Shown here piece after piece: positions 37,558-47,235 of a stretch of DNA of 64,000 nucleotides. A program made the translations under genes and the position numbers. The DNA lies in assembly GCF_004342445.1 (NCBI RefSeq), contig NZ_SLWW01000015.1, positions 36,478-100,477 on the forward strand, given 5' to 3'. Every line of letters begins with the position of its first letter. Position 1 is the first letter of the stretch. The notes under the pieces were generated by a model, which ran no database searches, was not told the origin of the DNA, and saw nothing but the letters and a program-made list of their open reading frames with translations. This stretch comes from Rhodovulum euryhalinum (GTDB lineage Bacteria > Pseudomonadota > Alphaproteobacteria > Rhodobacterales > Rhodobacteraceae).

Positions 37558-40302
37558 CTATTTCTCCTGCTTTTTCAGGAACAACGCGGCGACGGCCACG
37601 AAAACGGGCGTGAAACAGGCGAGCGCGATCAGGTCGCGGGTGAGGTCGCGAAACTCCAGCCCCTTGGTGAAGGCGCCGACGCTGAGATGCATGTAATAGG
37701 TCGCGGGCCAGACCTGCCCGATGAAACGGCTCCCGCCCTCAAGCGTGGAAACCGGCTGCAACAACCCCGAGAACTGTTGCGTGGGCAACATCGCGAGGAT
37801 CGTGGTCGCAAAGACCGCGGCCACCTGCGTGCGGGTCATCGACGAGATCATCAGGCCGAACCCGCTGGCCGCCACCGCATAAAGGAGCGCGCCCAGCGAC
37901 AGGGCCAGCAGGCTGCCCTTCAGCGGGACGCCCATCACCACGACCACGAAGAATGTCAGCAGCATGAAATTCACGAAGCCGATGGCGATATAGGGCAACT
38001 GCTTGCCCACCAGGAATTCCAGACGGTTGGTCGGCGTGACGTAGAAATTGGTGATCGTGCCGATTTCCTTTTCGCGCGCCATGCTGACAGCCATCAGCAC
38101 CGCCGGAAAGAACAGCAGCAGCATCGCAGGCGCCTTGGGGCCTATTGCATAGATGCTCTCGAAACTGGGGTTGAACCTATAGCGCGGCTCGATGATCGCC
38201 ACCTGCTGCGCCTCGGGGTCGATGCCCGCGCCGCGGGCAAGATCGGCCAGGTAGCTGTAATGCGCACCCGCCACGTAGCCCTCGACCGTGCCCGCGCGGA
38301 TGGTGTTTGCCCCGTCGATCCAGGCTGAGACGCCGGGCGTGTTGCCCTTCAGCAGGTCGCGGCCAAACCCCGGCGGGATCTCGATCGCGAGGGTGATGTC
38401 GCCCGCGCGCAGGCGCCGCTCCATCTCTGCCACGCTGCCCAAGGGTTCGGTTTCCAGGAAATAGCGCGATCCTTCGAAATTGCGCAGGTAGGCCCGGCTT
38501 TGCGGCGTCTGCTCCAGGTCCAGCGCGGCATAGCGCATGTCCTCGACATCCAGGGAAACGCCATAGGCGATCACCAGCAGCAGGATCGAACTGCCGAGAA
38601 AGGCAAAGGCGAGCCGCACCGGGTCGCGCATGACCTCCATCAGCTCGCGCATGCTGTAGGCCAACAGCCGGCCGGGGCTGAAACGCGACAGTGGTTTGTC
38701 CCGGGCGGCCCCCGGTGGCGTATCGGCCAGGGCCTTGCGGTCCGGCGCAGCGTCACCATCCGTTCCGACAGCGTCCTCGATATAGGAAATGAACGCCTCT
38801 TCCAGCGTCGCCGCCCCCTTGGCGGCGACCAGCGCGTCGGGCGCGTCATAGACCAGCACCTGCCCCGCATGCATCAGCGAGATGCGGTCGCAGCGCAGCG
38901 CCTCGTTCATGAAATGGGTCGAGATGAAAATCGTCACCTGGTCGCGGCGCGACAGTTCGAGCAACAGCTCCCAGAACTCGTCCCGCGCCACGGGATCGAC
39001 GCCCGAGGTCGGTTCGTCCAGGATCAGCATATCCGGTTCGTGCAACACCGCCACGGCCAGCGACAGGCGCTGCCGGATGCCCAGCGGCAGGGCCCCTGCG
39101 TGCGCATCGGCCTGGTCGGTCAGGCCGAACCGGGTCAGCAATTCCGAAATCCGGGACGCGGTCCTTTCCGGCGACAGGTGGAACAGGCGCGCGTGCAGTT
39201 TCAGGTTCTGCATGACCGTCAACTCGCCATAAAGCGAGAAAGCCTGACTCATGAAGCCAACCCGCTTGCGTGTCGCCAGATTGTCCGCATCGACGGGGCG
39301 GCCGAACAGGAACGCCTCTCCCTCGGTGGCCTCCAGCAGCCCGGTCAGCATCTTCATCGTGGTGGTCTTGCCGCAGCCGTTGGAGCCGAGAAATCCGAAT
39401 ATCTCGCCCCGCTGGATTTCAAAGCTGACATGATCGACCGCGGTGAAATCGCCAAAACGCCGGGTCAGGCCCCGAGCGACGATGGCAGGGCCCTCGTCGC
39501 CATTCTGCGGGCGGGGCGGAATGATCAATTCGCCCCCACCGCCGCGCCGGTCCGGGGGCAGCATCCGCACGAAGGCGGCCTCCAGGCTGTCGCTGCCGGT
39601 CCTGGCCTTCAGGTCGGCCGGTGTGCCGGTGTCCAGCACCCGGCCCCCATCCATCGCCACCAGCCAGTCGAAGCGGTCGGCCTCGTCCATGTAGGCGGTC
39701 GAGACCAGCACGCTCATCCCCGGCCGCTCGGCACGGATCGCGTCGATCAACTCCCAGAACTGGCGGCGCGACAGCGGATCGACGCCGGTGGTCGGCTCGT
39801 CCAGGATAAGAAGGTCGGGATCGTGAATCAGTGCGCAGCACAGGCCCAGCTTTTGTTTCATCCCGCCCGACAACTTGCCCGCCGGACGGTCGAGAAACGT
39901 CTCCAGCGCGGTCGCGCGTGTCAGCCGCGCGATGCGCGCCGCCCGTTCGGCCCGGCCCTGCCCGAACAGGCGGCCGAAGAAATCCAGGTTCTCGCGCACG
40001 CTGAGATCGGTATAGAGGTTCTTGCCCAACCCCTGCGGCATGTAGGCGATGCGGGGCCCGACCGCGGTGCGGTGTCGGGCGTCGGCCATGTCGCCGCCCA
40101 GAACGGTCAAGCTGCCGGTCTGCAGCTTGCGCGCCCCCGAAACCAGCGCCAGCAAGGTGGATTTGCCCACGCCATCCGGACCCAGCACACCCACCATGCG
40201 GCCCGCGGGAATGTCCAGGGTGATGGCGTCGAGCGCCCGCACATCGCCGTAGCCGTGCGAGACACCCGCGACGCGGGCGATCGGTTCGGGGGTATCTGAC
40301 AT
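37558..40302 (-). CDS. RbbA-like protein: two ABC ATPase domains fused to an ABC-2 permease
   Basis: A 914-residue fusion. ATPase 1 (about residues 8-235) has Walker A GPDGVGKST and signature LSGGMKQK; ATPase 2 (about 275-500) has GSNGCGKTT and LPLGIRQRLSLA in the signature position; the remainder is an ABC-2 permease with a long periplasmic loop. This is the architecture of E. coli RbbA/YhiH, described both as ribosome-associated ATPase and as part of an efflux system. With a HlyD adaptor before it and a permease after it, export is the likelier role. It ends in TAG. The LPLGIRQR signature is a deviation from LSGGQ in the second ATPase. Confidence 0.9.
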   Translation of the reverse strand: MSDTPEPIARVAGVSHGYGDVRALDAITLDIPAGRMVGVLGPDGVGKSTLLALVSGARKLQTGSLTVLGGDMADARHRTAVGPRIAYMPQGLGKNLYTDLSVRENLDFFGRLFGQGRAERAARIARLTRATALETFLDRPAGKLSGGMKQKLGLCCALIHDPDLLILDEPTTGVDPLSRRQFWELIDAIRAERPGMSVLVSTAYMDEADRFDWLVAMDGGRVLDTGTPADLKARTGSDSLEAAFVRMLPPDRRGGGGELIIPPRPQNGDEGPAIVARGLTRRFGDFTAVDHVSFEIQRGEIFGFLGSNGCGKTTTMKMLTGLLEATEGEAFLFGRPVDADNLATRKRVGFMSQAFSLYGELTVMQNLKLHARLFHLSPERTASRISELLTRFGLTDQADAHAGALPLGIRQRLSLAVAVLHEPDMLILDEPTSGVDPVARDEFWELLLELSRRDQVTIFISTHFMNEALRCDRISLMHAGQVLVYDAPDALVAAKGAATLEEAFISYIEDAVGTDGDAAPDRKALADTPPGAARDKPLSRFSPGRLLAYSMRELMEVMRDPVRLAFAFLGSSILLLVIAYGVSLDVEDMRYAALDLEQTPQSRAYLRNFEGSRYFLETEPLGSVAEMERRLRAGDITLAIEIPPGFGRDLLKGNTPGVSAWIDGANTIRAGTVEGYVAGAHYSYLADLARGAGIDPEAQQVAIIEPRYRFNPSFESIYAIGPKAPAMLLLFFPAVLMAVSMAREKEIGTITNFYVTPTNRLEFLVGKQLPYIAIGFVNFMLLTFFVVVVMGVPLKGSLLALSLGALLYAVAASGFGLMISSMTRTQVAAVFATTILAMLPTQQFSGLLQPVSTLEGGSRFIGQVWPATYYMHLSVGAFTKGLEFRDLTRDLIALACFTPVFVAVAALFLKKQEK

Positions 40303-40321
40303 ATCGCTCCCCCTGCGCCGA

Positions 40322-41326
40322 TCAGTTCAACGCCTGGGGCGGCAGGGACTGCAACGCTTCGGGCCAATCGGGCTGCGTTTCGCCGGCCAGCCGCACATAG
40401 CCCACGCCGCGGATACCCGTTTTCACCTGCTCGACATAGTCCATCACCAGCTCTTGCGGGATGCGCAGCTTGACCCGGAACATCAGCTTGTCGCGCTCTT
40501 CGCGGGTCTCGACCTCTTTCGGGGTGAATTGCGACTCCGGCGAGACGAAGCTGACTGTCGCCGGGATGGCGATGTCATCGAGGATATCCAGCACCACCCG
40601 CGCCTCGGTCCCGATGCCAACGCGATGCGCCTGCGACGAGGGCAGGAAGATCTCCATGTAGACATCGGACAGGTCGACCAGCGTCAGCACCTTTCCGCCG
40701 CTGCCCAGCACCTCGCCCGGTTCGGCCAACTGGTACAGCACCCGCCCAACCGTCGGCGCGTTCAGCACCGCGTCGTCGATCATGCTTTGCACCTCTTGCG
40801 CGGCCGCTCGGGCCGCATCCACCGCGCGTTCGGCAGAGACCCGGTTGGCCTGCGCCGCGACAAGGTTGGCGCGGGCGACGGCGGTCTCGCTCACGCGTGT
40901 GTCGTAGACCTCTGTGCTGGTATGGCCCTGATCCATCAGGCTTTCGGCCCGGGCCAGTTCCTTTTCGGCAAGGATCAGCCGGGCCTTGGCTTGTTCGACC
41001 CCGGCCTCGGCCGCGGCCACCTGGCTTTCCGCGCTGGCGATATCGGCCTTTGCGCGCATCAGCTGCGCGTTCAGTTGCGCGGTGTCGATCCGGGCCAGTT
41101 CGTGACCGGTCTCGACCAGGTCGCCCTCGGCGACAAAGACCTCGGACAGACGCCCGGCGATCTTGGTCGCGACATCGACCTGCGCGGCCTCGATGCGCCC
41201 GTTGCCCGAGGCGAACCCGTCGGGCAGGTCGCTGCCCTTGCCGGTCAGGGTGATCAGACCGCCCCCCGCCGCCAGGGCCACCGCCACCAGCGCCAGAATC
41301 GTCTTTTTCTGCATGTCGCGCTCCAT
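40322..41326 (-). CDS. HlyD-family membrane fusion protein (YhiI-like)
   Basis: A 334-residue periplasmic adaptor with an N-terminal membrane anchor (TILALVAVALAAGGGLITL), a lipoyl/barrel-sandwich fold (VFVAEGDLVETGHELARID) and a long alpha-hairpin (residues about 95-200) able to reach an outer-membrane channel. An alternative ATG lies four codons downstream. It is the first gene of the leftward efflux operon, diverging from tetR. It should link the ABC-2 pump to a TolC-like protein encoded elsewhere. Confidence 0.88.
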   Translation of the reverse strand: MERDMQKKTILALVAVALAAGGGLITLTGKGSDLPDGFASGNGRIEAAQVDVATKIAGRLSEVFVAEGDLVETGHELARIDTAQLNAQLMRAKADIASAESQVAAAEAGVEQAKARLILAEKELARAESLMDQGHTSTEVYDTRVSETAVARANLVAAQANRVSAERAVDAARAAAQEVQSMIDDAVLNAPTVGRVLYQLAEPGEVLGSGGKVLTLVDLSDVYMEIFLPSSQAHRVGIGTEARVVLDILDDIAIPATVSFVSPESQFTPKEVETREERDKLMFRVKLRIPQELVMDYVEQVKTGIRGVGYVRLAGETQPDWPEALQSLPPQALN

Positions 41327-41456
41327 TCCATCCGTTCTGCCCGGGACCGGGCCGCCCTGCCTTCATCGCAGCGCCATGCTGCAGTCGCAAGAAATCCACC
41401 TCTGCGCAGCAGCGAAACCCGCCATGCGATAGAGGCGCCATTCGCGCCATGGCGGC

Positions 41457-41495
41457 TTGACCCGGGCAGCCACGAGATATACCGACCAGTCGGTA
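41457..41495 (+). promoter_or_regulatory. TetR-type operator overlapping the tetR/RND promoter
   Basis: TACCGACCAGTCGGTA (41480-41495) is a perfect 16-bp palindrome, a site type typical of TetR-family repressors. A possible -35 box TTGACC starts at 41457 and the operator covers the expected -10 area, 18 bp before the tetR ATG. It lies in the intergenic region shared with the divergent ABC efflux operon, so one repressor dimer could affect both directions. Confidence 0.75.
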
Positions 41496-41513
41496 AAGTA
41501 AATGAGGTGTTCC

Positions 41514-42071
41514 ATGACCGGCGGCCCCCAACGTAACGCGCGCAGCCGCATCCTGGACGCCGCCGAGGCGGTGGCCCTGCGCGAGGGCGCCCGGCATCTG
41601 ACGCTGGACGCCGCCGCGCGCGAATCCGGGCTGAGCAAGGGGGGCGTGCTGTACCATTTCCCGTCCAAGCAGGCACTGCTGGACGGGATGCTGCAACGGT
41701 TCATCGACAGGGTGCGGGCAGAGATCGACGCGCATCGCACCCGGTTCGGCGGCCGTCCGAACCCGACGCTGCGCGCGATCAACGCCACCATGCGCGCGCG
41801 GCTGCAGGGCCCCGACCCGGTGCGGGTCGCGCTGACCGCCGCCCATGCCGAGAACCCCGCCGAAAACGCCAAGCTGCGCGAGGTGTTCGCCGCGGAATGG
41901 GCCGAAATCGCCGCCGAAACCACCGACCCCGCCGGGGCGCTGACGATCTGGTGCGCCATCGAGGGGCTGCAGTTCTTTACCCTTTTCGACATCTGCCCGG
42001 TGCCGCCGGCCGAGCGGATGGCCATCGCCGACCGGATCGACGCGTTGATCGAGGCCCTGCCCGGTGTGTAG
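41514..42071 (+). CDS. TetR family transcriptional regulator
   Basis: A 185-residue repressor. The N-terminal helix-turn-helix is clear (LTLDAAARESGLSKGGVLYHF, about residues 25-45), followed by PSKQALLDGML and a TetR ligand-binding domain (ENPAENAKLREVFAAEW). The ATG at 41514 has a GAGGT site. It lies between two drug-efflux operons, is transcribed with the RND genes (10 bp from the first adaptor) and has a perfect palindrome in its promoter, so autorepression and pump control are expected. It ends in TAG. The inducer is unknown. Confidence 0.9.
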   Translation: MTGGPQRNARSRILDAAEAVALREGARHLTLDAAARESGLSKGGVLYHFPSKQALLDGMLQRFIDRVRAEIDAHRTRFGGRPNPTLRAINATMRARLQGPDPVRVALTAAHAENPAENAKLREVFAAEWAEIAAETTDPAGALTIWCAIEGLQFFTLFDICPVPPAERMAIADRIDALIEALPGV

Positions 42072-42081
42072 GAGGTTCCGC

Positions 42082-43134
42082 ATGATCCGCATGTCCCTGA
42101 TGCTGGCTGGTCTGGTTCTGGCGCTGCCCGCATCGGCCGCGCCGCCCCTGACCGTCGAGATCGTTACCGTCGAGAAACGCGCCGAGCCGCGGGAATTCTC
42201 GCTCACCGGCGAGATCGTGGCGCGCGAACCGGTCGATGTCGCCTTTGCCACCGGAGGGCGGTTGGCCGCGGTGCCGGTCGAGGCCGGGGACCGGGTCGCG
42301 GCGGGCGCGGTGCTGGCGCGGCTGGAGGCGGCGCAACAGGAACAGGCGCTGCGCGCGGCGCAGGCCGCACTGGCCAGCGCGCAGGCCGATTTCCGGCAGG
42401 CGAAAGAGGATTTCGAACGCCAGGACCGCCTGCTGGCGCGCGGCGCGACCACAAGGATCGCCCGCGACGAGGCCGAGGACGCGCTGAACATCGCCCAGGG
42501 CAGCCTGGCCCAGGCCGAGGCCGCGCTGGACCTTGCCCGCAAGGCGGTGAACGACACGGTTCTCATGGCGTCCGACGCGGCCACGGTGATCGAACGGCTG
42601 GGCGAGCCGGGCGAGGTCATCGGCGCCGCCCAGCCGGTGATCCGGCTGGCGGTGGGCGACGCGCTGGATGCGCTGTTCGACGTGCCCGAGGCGTTGCTGG
42701 TGTCCGGCGATCCGCCCTCCGAGGTGCGCCTGACCCTGATCGACCACCCCGAGCGCAGCTTTGCCGGGCAGGTGCGCGAGATTTCGCCCCTGGTCGATAC
42801 CGCGCGCGGCACGGTCGCGGTGACGGTCTCGGTTCTGGAGCCGCCCGACGTGGCGGGCTTTGGCGATGCGGTGGTGGGAACCGTGCGCTTTGCGGGCGAG
42901 CCGCAGATCGTGCTGCCGCACAGCGCGATCGCCGCCACCGAAACCGGCCCGGCCGTCTGGGTCGTCGACCCGGACACGATGGCGGTCTCTCTGACCCCGA
43001 TCGCGGTCGCGCGGTTCGAAGCCGGGCGCGTCGTGCTGGACAACGGGCTGGCGCCCGGCACGCTGGTGGTCGCGCGCGGGGCGCACCTGCTGTTTCCGGG
43101 CCGTGTCGTGCAGCCGGTGGAGGACGCCCGATGA
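42082..43134 (+). CDS. RND efflux periplasmic adaptor, first of two
   Basis: A 350-residue membrane fusion protein with a cleavable signal peptide (MIRMSLMLAGLVLALPASA), a lipoyl half-motif ([20 protein letters not shown]), a coiled-coil hairpin (about residues 75-150) and beta-barrel domains. It starts at ATG 42082 after GGAGG. It is cotranscribed with tetR, a second adaptor and the pump. RND pumps with two different adaptors, such as TriABC of Pseudomonas, form hetero-assemblies; the same is likely here. Confidence 0.9.
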   Translation: MIRMSLMLAGLVLALPASAAPPLTVEIVTVEKRAEPREFSLTGEIVAREPVDVAFATGGRLAAVPVEAGDRVAAGAVLARLEAAQQEQALRAAQAALASAQADFRQAKEDFERQDRLLARGATTRIARDEAEDALNIAQGSLAQAEAALDLARKAVNDTVLMASDAATVIERLGEPGEVIGAAQPVIRLAVGDALDALFDVPEALLVSGDPPSEVRLTLIDHPERSFAGQVREISPLVDTARGTVAVTVSVLEPPDVAGFGDAVVGTVRFAGEPQIVLPHSAIAATETGPAVWVVDPDTMAVSLTPIAVARFEAGRVVLDNGLAPGTLVVARGAHLLFPGRVVQPVEDAR

Positions 43135-44177
43135 AACACCTGCTTTGGCTGGTGCTGCTTGCCGCGGGCCCGGCATGGGCGGACACCGGCGCGCCGCGCC
43201 CCGTCGTGTCCGAGATCGTGGAACTGCAACGCGCCGATGCGGCCGCCTATGTCGGCACCGTGACCGCGCGGATCGAGGCCGACCTTGGCTTTCCGCTGCT
43301 GGGCACGGTCGCCGCGCGCCCGGTGGACCGCGGCGACCTAGTCGCCGTCGGCGACACGCTGGCCCAGTTGGACCCCGAGGAGCTGGAGGCCGACCGGCGG
43401 GCCGCCGAGGCCGGGATCATCATGGCTGACGCGCAGCTGCGGTCGGCGCGGGATGCGCGCGACCGGGCTGAGGCCCTTGTCGCCCGTGCCGTGGACAGCG
43501 AAACGCGGCTGGAGGATGCCGAACGCGCGCTGGCCGGGGCCGAGGCGCAGATGGAACAGGCCGAGGCCACGCTGGCGCAGGCCCGCGACCGGCTGAAGGA
43601 CGCCACGCTGACCGCCCCGCATGACGGGGTGATCACCGAGATCCATGCCGAACCGGGCGCGACGCTGTCCGCCGGAGAGCCGGTGCTGCGGCTGGCCGCG
43701 ACCGACCGGCTGGAGGTCGAGATCGACGTGACCGAACGCGACCTGGCCCGGCTTGCCCCCGGTACACCCTTCGACGTGTCGCTGATCGCCCAGCCCGACC
43801 TGACCGCGCGGGCCACCCTTGACCGGATCGACCCCGAGGCCGATCGCAGCACCCGCACGCGGCGGGTCCACCTCGCGCTGGCCGATCCGCCCGGCGGCTT
43901 TCGGCTGGGCGCGCTGGTCCGCGTGCGCCCGGCCCGTGACGCGGCCTCGGGCGTCAGCCTGCCGCTGGCCGCGATCCTGGCGCCCGGGGATGCGCCCGCG
44001 GTCTGGGTGGTGGATCGTGCCAACGACAGGGTCGTGCGCCGCCCGGTGACGCTGGGCGCCCGGCTGGGCGAACAGGTGCAGATCACCGGCGGGCTGGCCC
44101 CCGGGGAAGAAGTCGTGCTGAAGGGCATCCATTCACTGAAGGACGGGCAGGCGGTCGGCCCGCAGGTGCAGCCATGA
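43131..44177 (+). CDS. RND efflux periplasmic adaptor, second of two
   Basis: A 348-residue membrane fusion protein with a signal peptide ending near AWA (residue 17), lipoyl motif (VDRGDLVAVGDTLAQLDPEE), a coiled-coil hairpin rich in Ala, Glu and Arg, and a barrel domain ending GEEVVLKGIHSLKDGQ. It overlaps the first adaptor and the pump gene by 4 bp each. It is clearly related to but distinct from the first adaptor and probably assembles with it on the same pump. Confidence 0.9.
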   Translation: MKHLLWLVLLAAGPAWADTGAPRPVVSEIVELQRADAAAYVGTVTARIEADLGFPLLGTVAARPVDRGDLVAVGDTLAQLDPEELEADRRAAEAGIIMADAQLRSARDARDRAEALVARAVDSETRLEDAERALAGAEAQMEQAEATLAQARDRLKDATLTAPHDGVITEIHAEPGATLSAGEPVLRLAATDRLEVEIDVTERDLARLAPGTPFDVSLIAQPDLTARATLDRIDPEADRSTRTRRVHLALADPPGGFRLGALVRVRPARDAASGVSLPLAAILAPGDAPAVWVVDRANDRVVRRPVTLGARLGEQVQITGGLAPGEEVVLKGIHSLKDGQAVGPQVQP

Positions 44178-47100
44178 GCGGATTCAACCTGTCCGACTGG
44201 GCGCTCAGGCACCGGTCGTTGGTGTGGTTCCTGATGATCGTATCGCTGGTGGCGGGGGCCTTGGCCTATCTCGATCTCGGCCGGGAAGAGGATCCCAGCT
44301 TTTCCATCAAGAAGATGATCGTTTCGGCCGCGCTGCCCGGCGCGGATGTGGAACAGACGCTGGACCAGGTCACCGACCGGATCGAGAAGAAGCTGGCCGA
44401 ACTGCCCGAGCTGGATTTCACCCGCTCGATTACCCGTCCGGGCGAATCCATCGTGTATCTCGAACTGCGCGACAACACCGAGCCCGAAGACTTGCCGCGC
44501 ATCTGGCAGGACGTGCGCAACATGATGTCCGACATCCGCGGAGAGTTTCCGCAGGAATTCGCGGGCTTCACCTTCAACGACGATTTCGGTGACGTATTTG
44601 GCAACATCTACGCCTTCACGTCCGACGGGTTCACCCCGCGCGAGGTGCGCGATCATGCCGAAGAAGTCCGCCGGCAGGTGCAGCGGCTGGACGACGCCGG
44701 CAAGGTCGAGCTGTTCGGCACCCGCGACGAGGTGATCTACCTGGAATTCGACACCGACCGGCTGGCGGCGCTGGGCCTGAACCAGCAGCAGGTGCAGGCC
44801 ACGCTGGCCGCCCAGAACGCGATCCTGCCCTCGGGCGAAATCCAGGCCGGCCCCGAGCGGGTACTAGTCCGGGTCGGCGGCGCGTTCACCGGCACCGGCA
44901 GCCTGCAACAGATCAACCTGCGCGTGGGCGACCGGTTCTTCCGGCTGTCGGACGTGGCCGAGATCCGCCGCGCCTATGTGGACCCGCCCGCGACCGTCTT
45001 TCGCTTCAACGGGCAGGAGGCCGTGGGCATGGCCATCGGCATGCGCCAGGGCGCCAATATCCTGGAGTTCGGCGAAGAGTTGCGCGCGCTGATGGCGCGG
45101 ATTCAGGCCGGCCTGCCGGTGGGGCTGGAAATCCACCAGGTCGCCGACCAGCCCCACGCGGTCGAGGACGCCGTGGGCCATTTCATACAGGCGCTGATCG
45201 AGGCGATCCTGATCGTGCTGGCGGTCAGCTTCGTCAGCCTTGGCCTGCGGGCGGGGCTGGTGGTGACGCTGGCGGTACCGCTGGTTCTGGCGATCACCTT
45301 CCTGGTGATGCACCTGTACGGGATCACGCTGCAGCGCATCTCGCTGGGGGCGCTGATCATCTCGCTGGGGCTTTTGGTCGATGATGCGATGATCGCGATC
45401 GAAACGATGATTTCGCGCCTCGAACGGGGCGACGACCTGCCCAGGGCGGCGTCGTTTGCGTGGACCTCGATCGCCTTTCCGATGCTGTCGGGCACGCTGG
45501 TCACGGTGGCGGGGTTCATCCCCATCGGGTTCAACAGCTCGGCGGCGGGGGAATTCACCTTTTCGCTGTTCGTCGTGATCGCGGTATCGCTGACCGTGTC
45601 GTGGATCGTGGCGGTGCTGTTCACGCCGCTGATCGGGGTCACGATCCTGCCCAAACAGATGAAACCCCACGACGAGACAGGCGGCCTGCCGCGCCGGGTC
45701 TTTCGCATCGTCCTGCGGGCCGCGATGCGGGCGCGCTGGGTGACCATCGCGGTCACGCTGGCGGTGTTCGCCACCTCGATCTGGGGGATGCGGTTCGTGG
45801 AACAGCAGTTCTTCCCGAATTCCGACCGGCCGGAACTGATCGTGGACATCGCCATGCCGCGCAATGCCTCGATCGAAGCCACCCGGGCCGAGATGGACCG
45901 GCTGGAGGCGCATCTGGAGGACCACGAGAACGTGCTGTTCTGGTCGTCCTATGTGGGCCGCGGCGCGCCGCGATTCGTCCTGTCCTACGACATCGCCACA
46001 CCGGGTCCGAATGTCGGGCAGATCGTGATCCAGACCCCTTCGGTAAAGGCGCGCGACGCGCTGCGGGCCGAGCTGGAGGCGCTGGTGCGGACCGAATTCC
46101 CCGGCGTGGACGCCTATGTGAAACTGCTGGAAATCGGCCCGCCCGTGGGCCGCCCGGTGCAATACCGTCTGTCCGGCCCCGATATCGACCGGCTGCCCGA
46201 ACTGGGCCGGGAACTGGCCGCCGTGGTCGCGACCGACCCGCGGCTGGATTACATCGTGCTGGACTGGAACGAACCGGCCCGCGTGGTCCGGGTGAACCTG
46301 TTGCAGGACAAGGCGCGGCAGTTGGGCGTGACGTCGAGCGATATCGCCACGGCGCTGGACGAGATCTATGACGGCGCCCAGGTGACCGAGCTGCGCGATG
46401 CGGACTACCTGATCGACATCCTCGCCCGTGGCGATGCCGAGGCGCGGCGGTCCGTCGAGAAACTGGAAAGCCTGCAGATCGGGACGGCGTCGGGGGTCAC
46501 GATCCCGCTGCGCGCGGTGGCGACCTTCGATTACGGCACCGAGCAACCCGAGGTGCACCAGCGCGACCGGATGCCCACGATCACGGTGCAGGCCGCCGTG
46601 GCAACCGACGATCAGCCCGCCACGGTGGTGGCCGCGCTGGCCGAGGATATCGCGGCCTTTGCCGAAACGCTGCCGCCGGGCTATGCGGTCGAACTGGGCG
46701 GGTCGGTCGAGGAAAGCGCCGCCAGCCAGGGGCCCATTGCGGCGGTGGTGCCGGTGATGCTGCTGGTCATGCTGACGCTGATCATGGTCCAGATGCAGGG
46801 GTTCCGGCTGTCCTTCGTCGTGCTGTGCGCGGCACCGCTGGGCCTGATCGGGGTGGTGGCCGCGCTGGTGCCCTCGGGCGCGCCGCTGGGATTCGTCGCG
46901 ATCCTGGGCGTTCTGGCGCTGGCCGGCATCCTGATCCGCAATTCCATCATCCTGGTCAGCGAGATCGAGGTCCTGCGCGGGCGCGGCATGGCCGCGTGGG
47001 AGGCCGTCTACCAGGCCAGCGACAGCCGCGCCCGGCCGATCCTGCTGACCGCGGCGGCGGCCAGCCTGGCGCTGATCCCGATCTCGCGGCAGGTGTTCTG

Positions 47101-47215
47101 GGGGCCGATGGCCTATGCGATGATGGGCGGCATCATCGCGGGCACGGTGATCACCCTGCTGTTCGTGCCCGCGCTTTACCTTGCCGTGTTCCGGGTCAAG
47201 GCGCCTGCTCGATGA
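44174..47215 (+). CDS. RND efflux transporter permease (AcrB superfamily)
   Basis: A 1013-residue inner-membrane proton/drug antiporter with the usual RND layout: helix 1, a large periplasmic porter domain, helices 2-7, a second porter domain, and helices 8-12. The proton-relay Asp pair sits in helix 4 (GLLVDDAMIAIE). Its start overlaps the second adaptor by 4 bp. No outer-membrane channel gene follows, so it would use a TolC-type protein from elsewhere. Substrate range is unknown; the TriC-like branch is suggested by the two adaptors. Confidence 0.93.
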   Translation: MSGFNLSDWALRHRSLVWFLMIVSLVAGALAYLDLGREEDPSFSIKKMIVSAALPGADVEQTLDQVTDRIEKKLAELPELDFTRSITRPGESIVYLELRDNTEPEDLPRIWQDVRNMMSDIRGEFPQEFAGFTFNDDFGDVFGNIYAFTSDGFTPREVRDHAEEVRRQVQRLDDAGKVELFGTRDEVIYLEFDTDRLAALGLNQQQVQATLAAQNAILPSGEIQAGPERVLVRVGGAFTGTGSLQQINLRVGDRFFRLSDVAEIRRAYVDPPATVFRFNGQEAVGMAIGMRQGANILEFGEELRALMARIQAGLPVGLEIHQVADQPHAVEDAVGHFIQALIEAILIVLAVSFVSLGLRAGLVVTLAVPLVLAITFLVMHLYGITLQRISLGALIISLGLLVDDAMIAIETMISRLERGDDLPRAASFAWTSIAFPMLSGTLVTVAGFIPIGFNSSAAGEFTFSLFVVIAVSLTVSWIVAVLFTPLIGVTILPKQMKPHDETGGLPRRVFRIVLRAAMRARWVTIAVTLAVFATSIWGMRFVEQQFFPNSDRPELIVDIAMPRNASIEATRAEMDRLEAHLEDHENVLFWSSYVGRGAPRFVLSYDIATPGPNVGQIVIQTPSVKARDALRAELEALVRTEFPGVDAYVKLLEIGPPVGRPVQYRLSGPDIDRLPELGRELAAVVATDPRLDYIVLDWNEPARVVRVNLLQDKARQLGVTSSDIATALDEIYDGAQVTELRDADYLIDILARGDAEARRSVEKLESLQIGTASGVTIPLRAVATFDYGTEQPEVHQRDRMPTITVQAAVATDDQPATVVAALAEDIAAFAETLPPGYAVELGGSVEESAASQGPIAAVVPVMLLVMLTLIMVQMQGFRLSFVVLCAAPLGLIGVVAALVPSGAPLGFVAILGVLALAGILIRNSIILVSEIEVLRGRGMAAWEAVYQASDSRARPILLTAAAASLALIPISRQVFWGPMAYAMMGGIIAGTVITLLFVPALYLAVFRVKAPAR

Positions 47216-47223
47216 CAAGGTCA

Positions 47224-47235
47224 GGGTAATTACCC
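47224..47235. repeat. perfect 12-bp palindrome after the RND operon
   Basis: GGGTAATTACCC lies nine bases after the pump stop codon. It is perfectly palindromic, but has no loop or T-run, so it is not an obvious terminator. It may be a protein-binding site or chance. Confidence 0.4.

Noticed and set aside
47224..47235. GGGTAATTACCC as terminator of the RND operon
   Set aside because: The palindrome leaves no loop and no T-run follows; kept only as a repeat.
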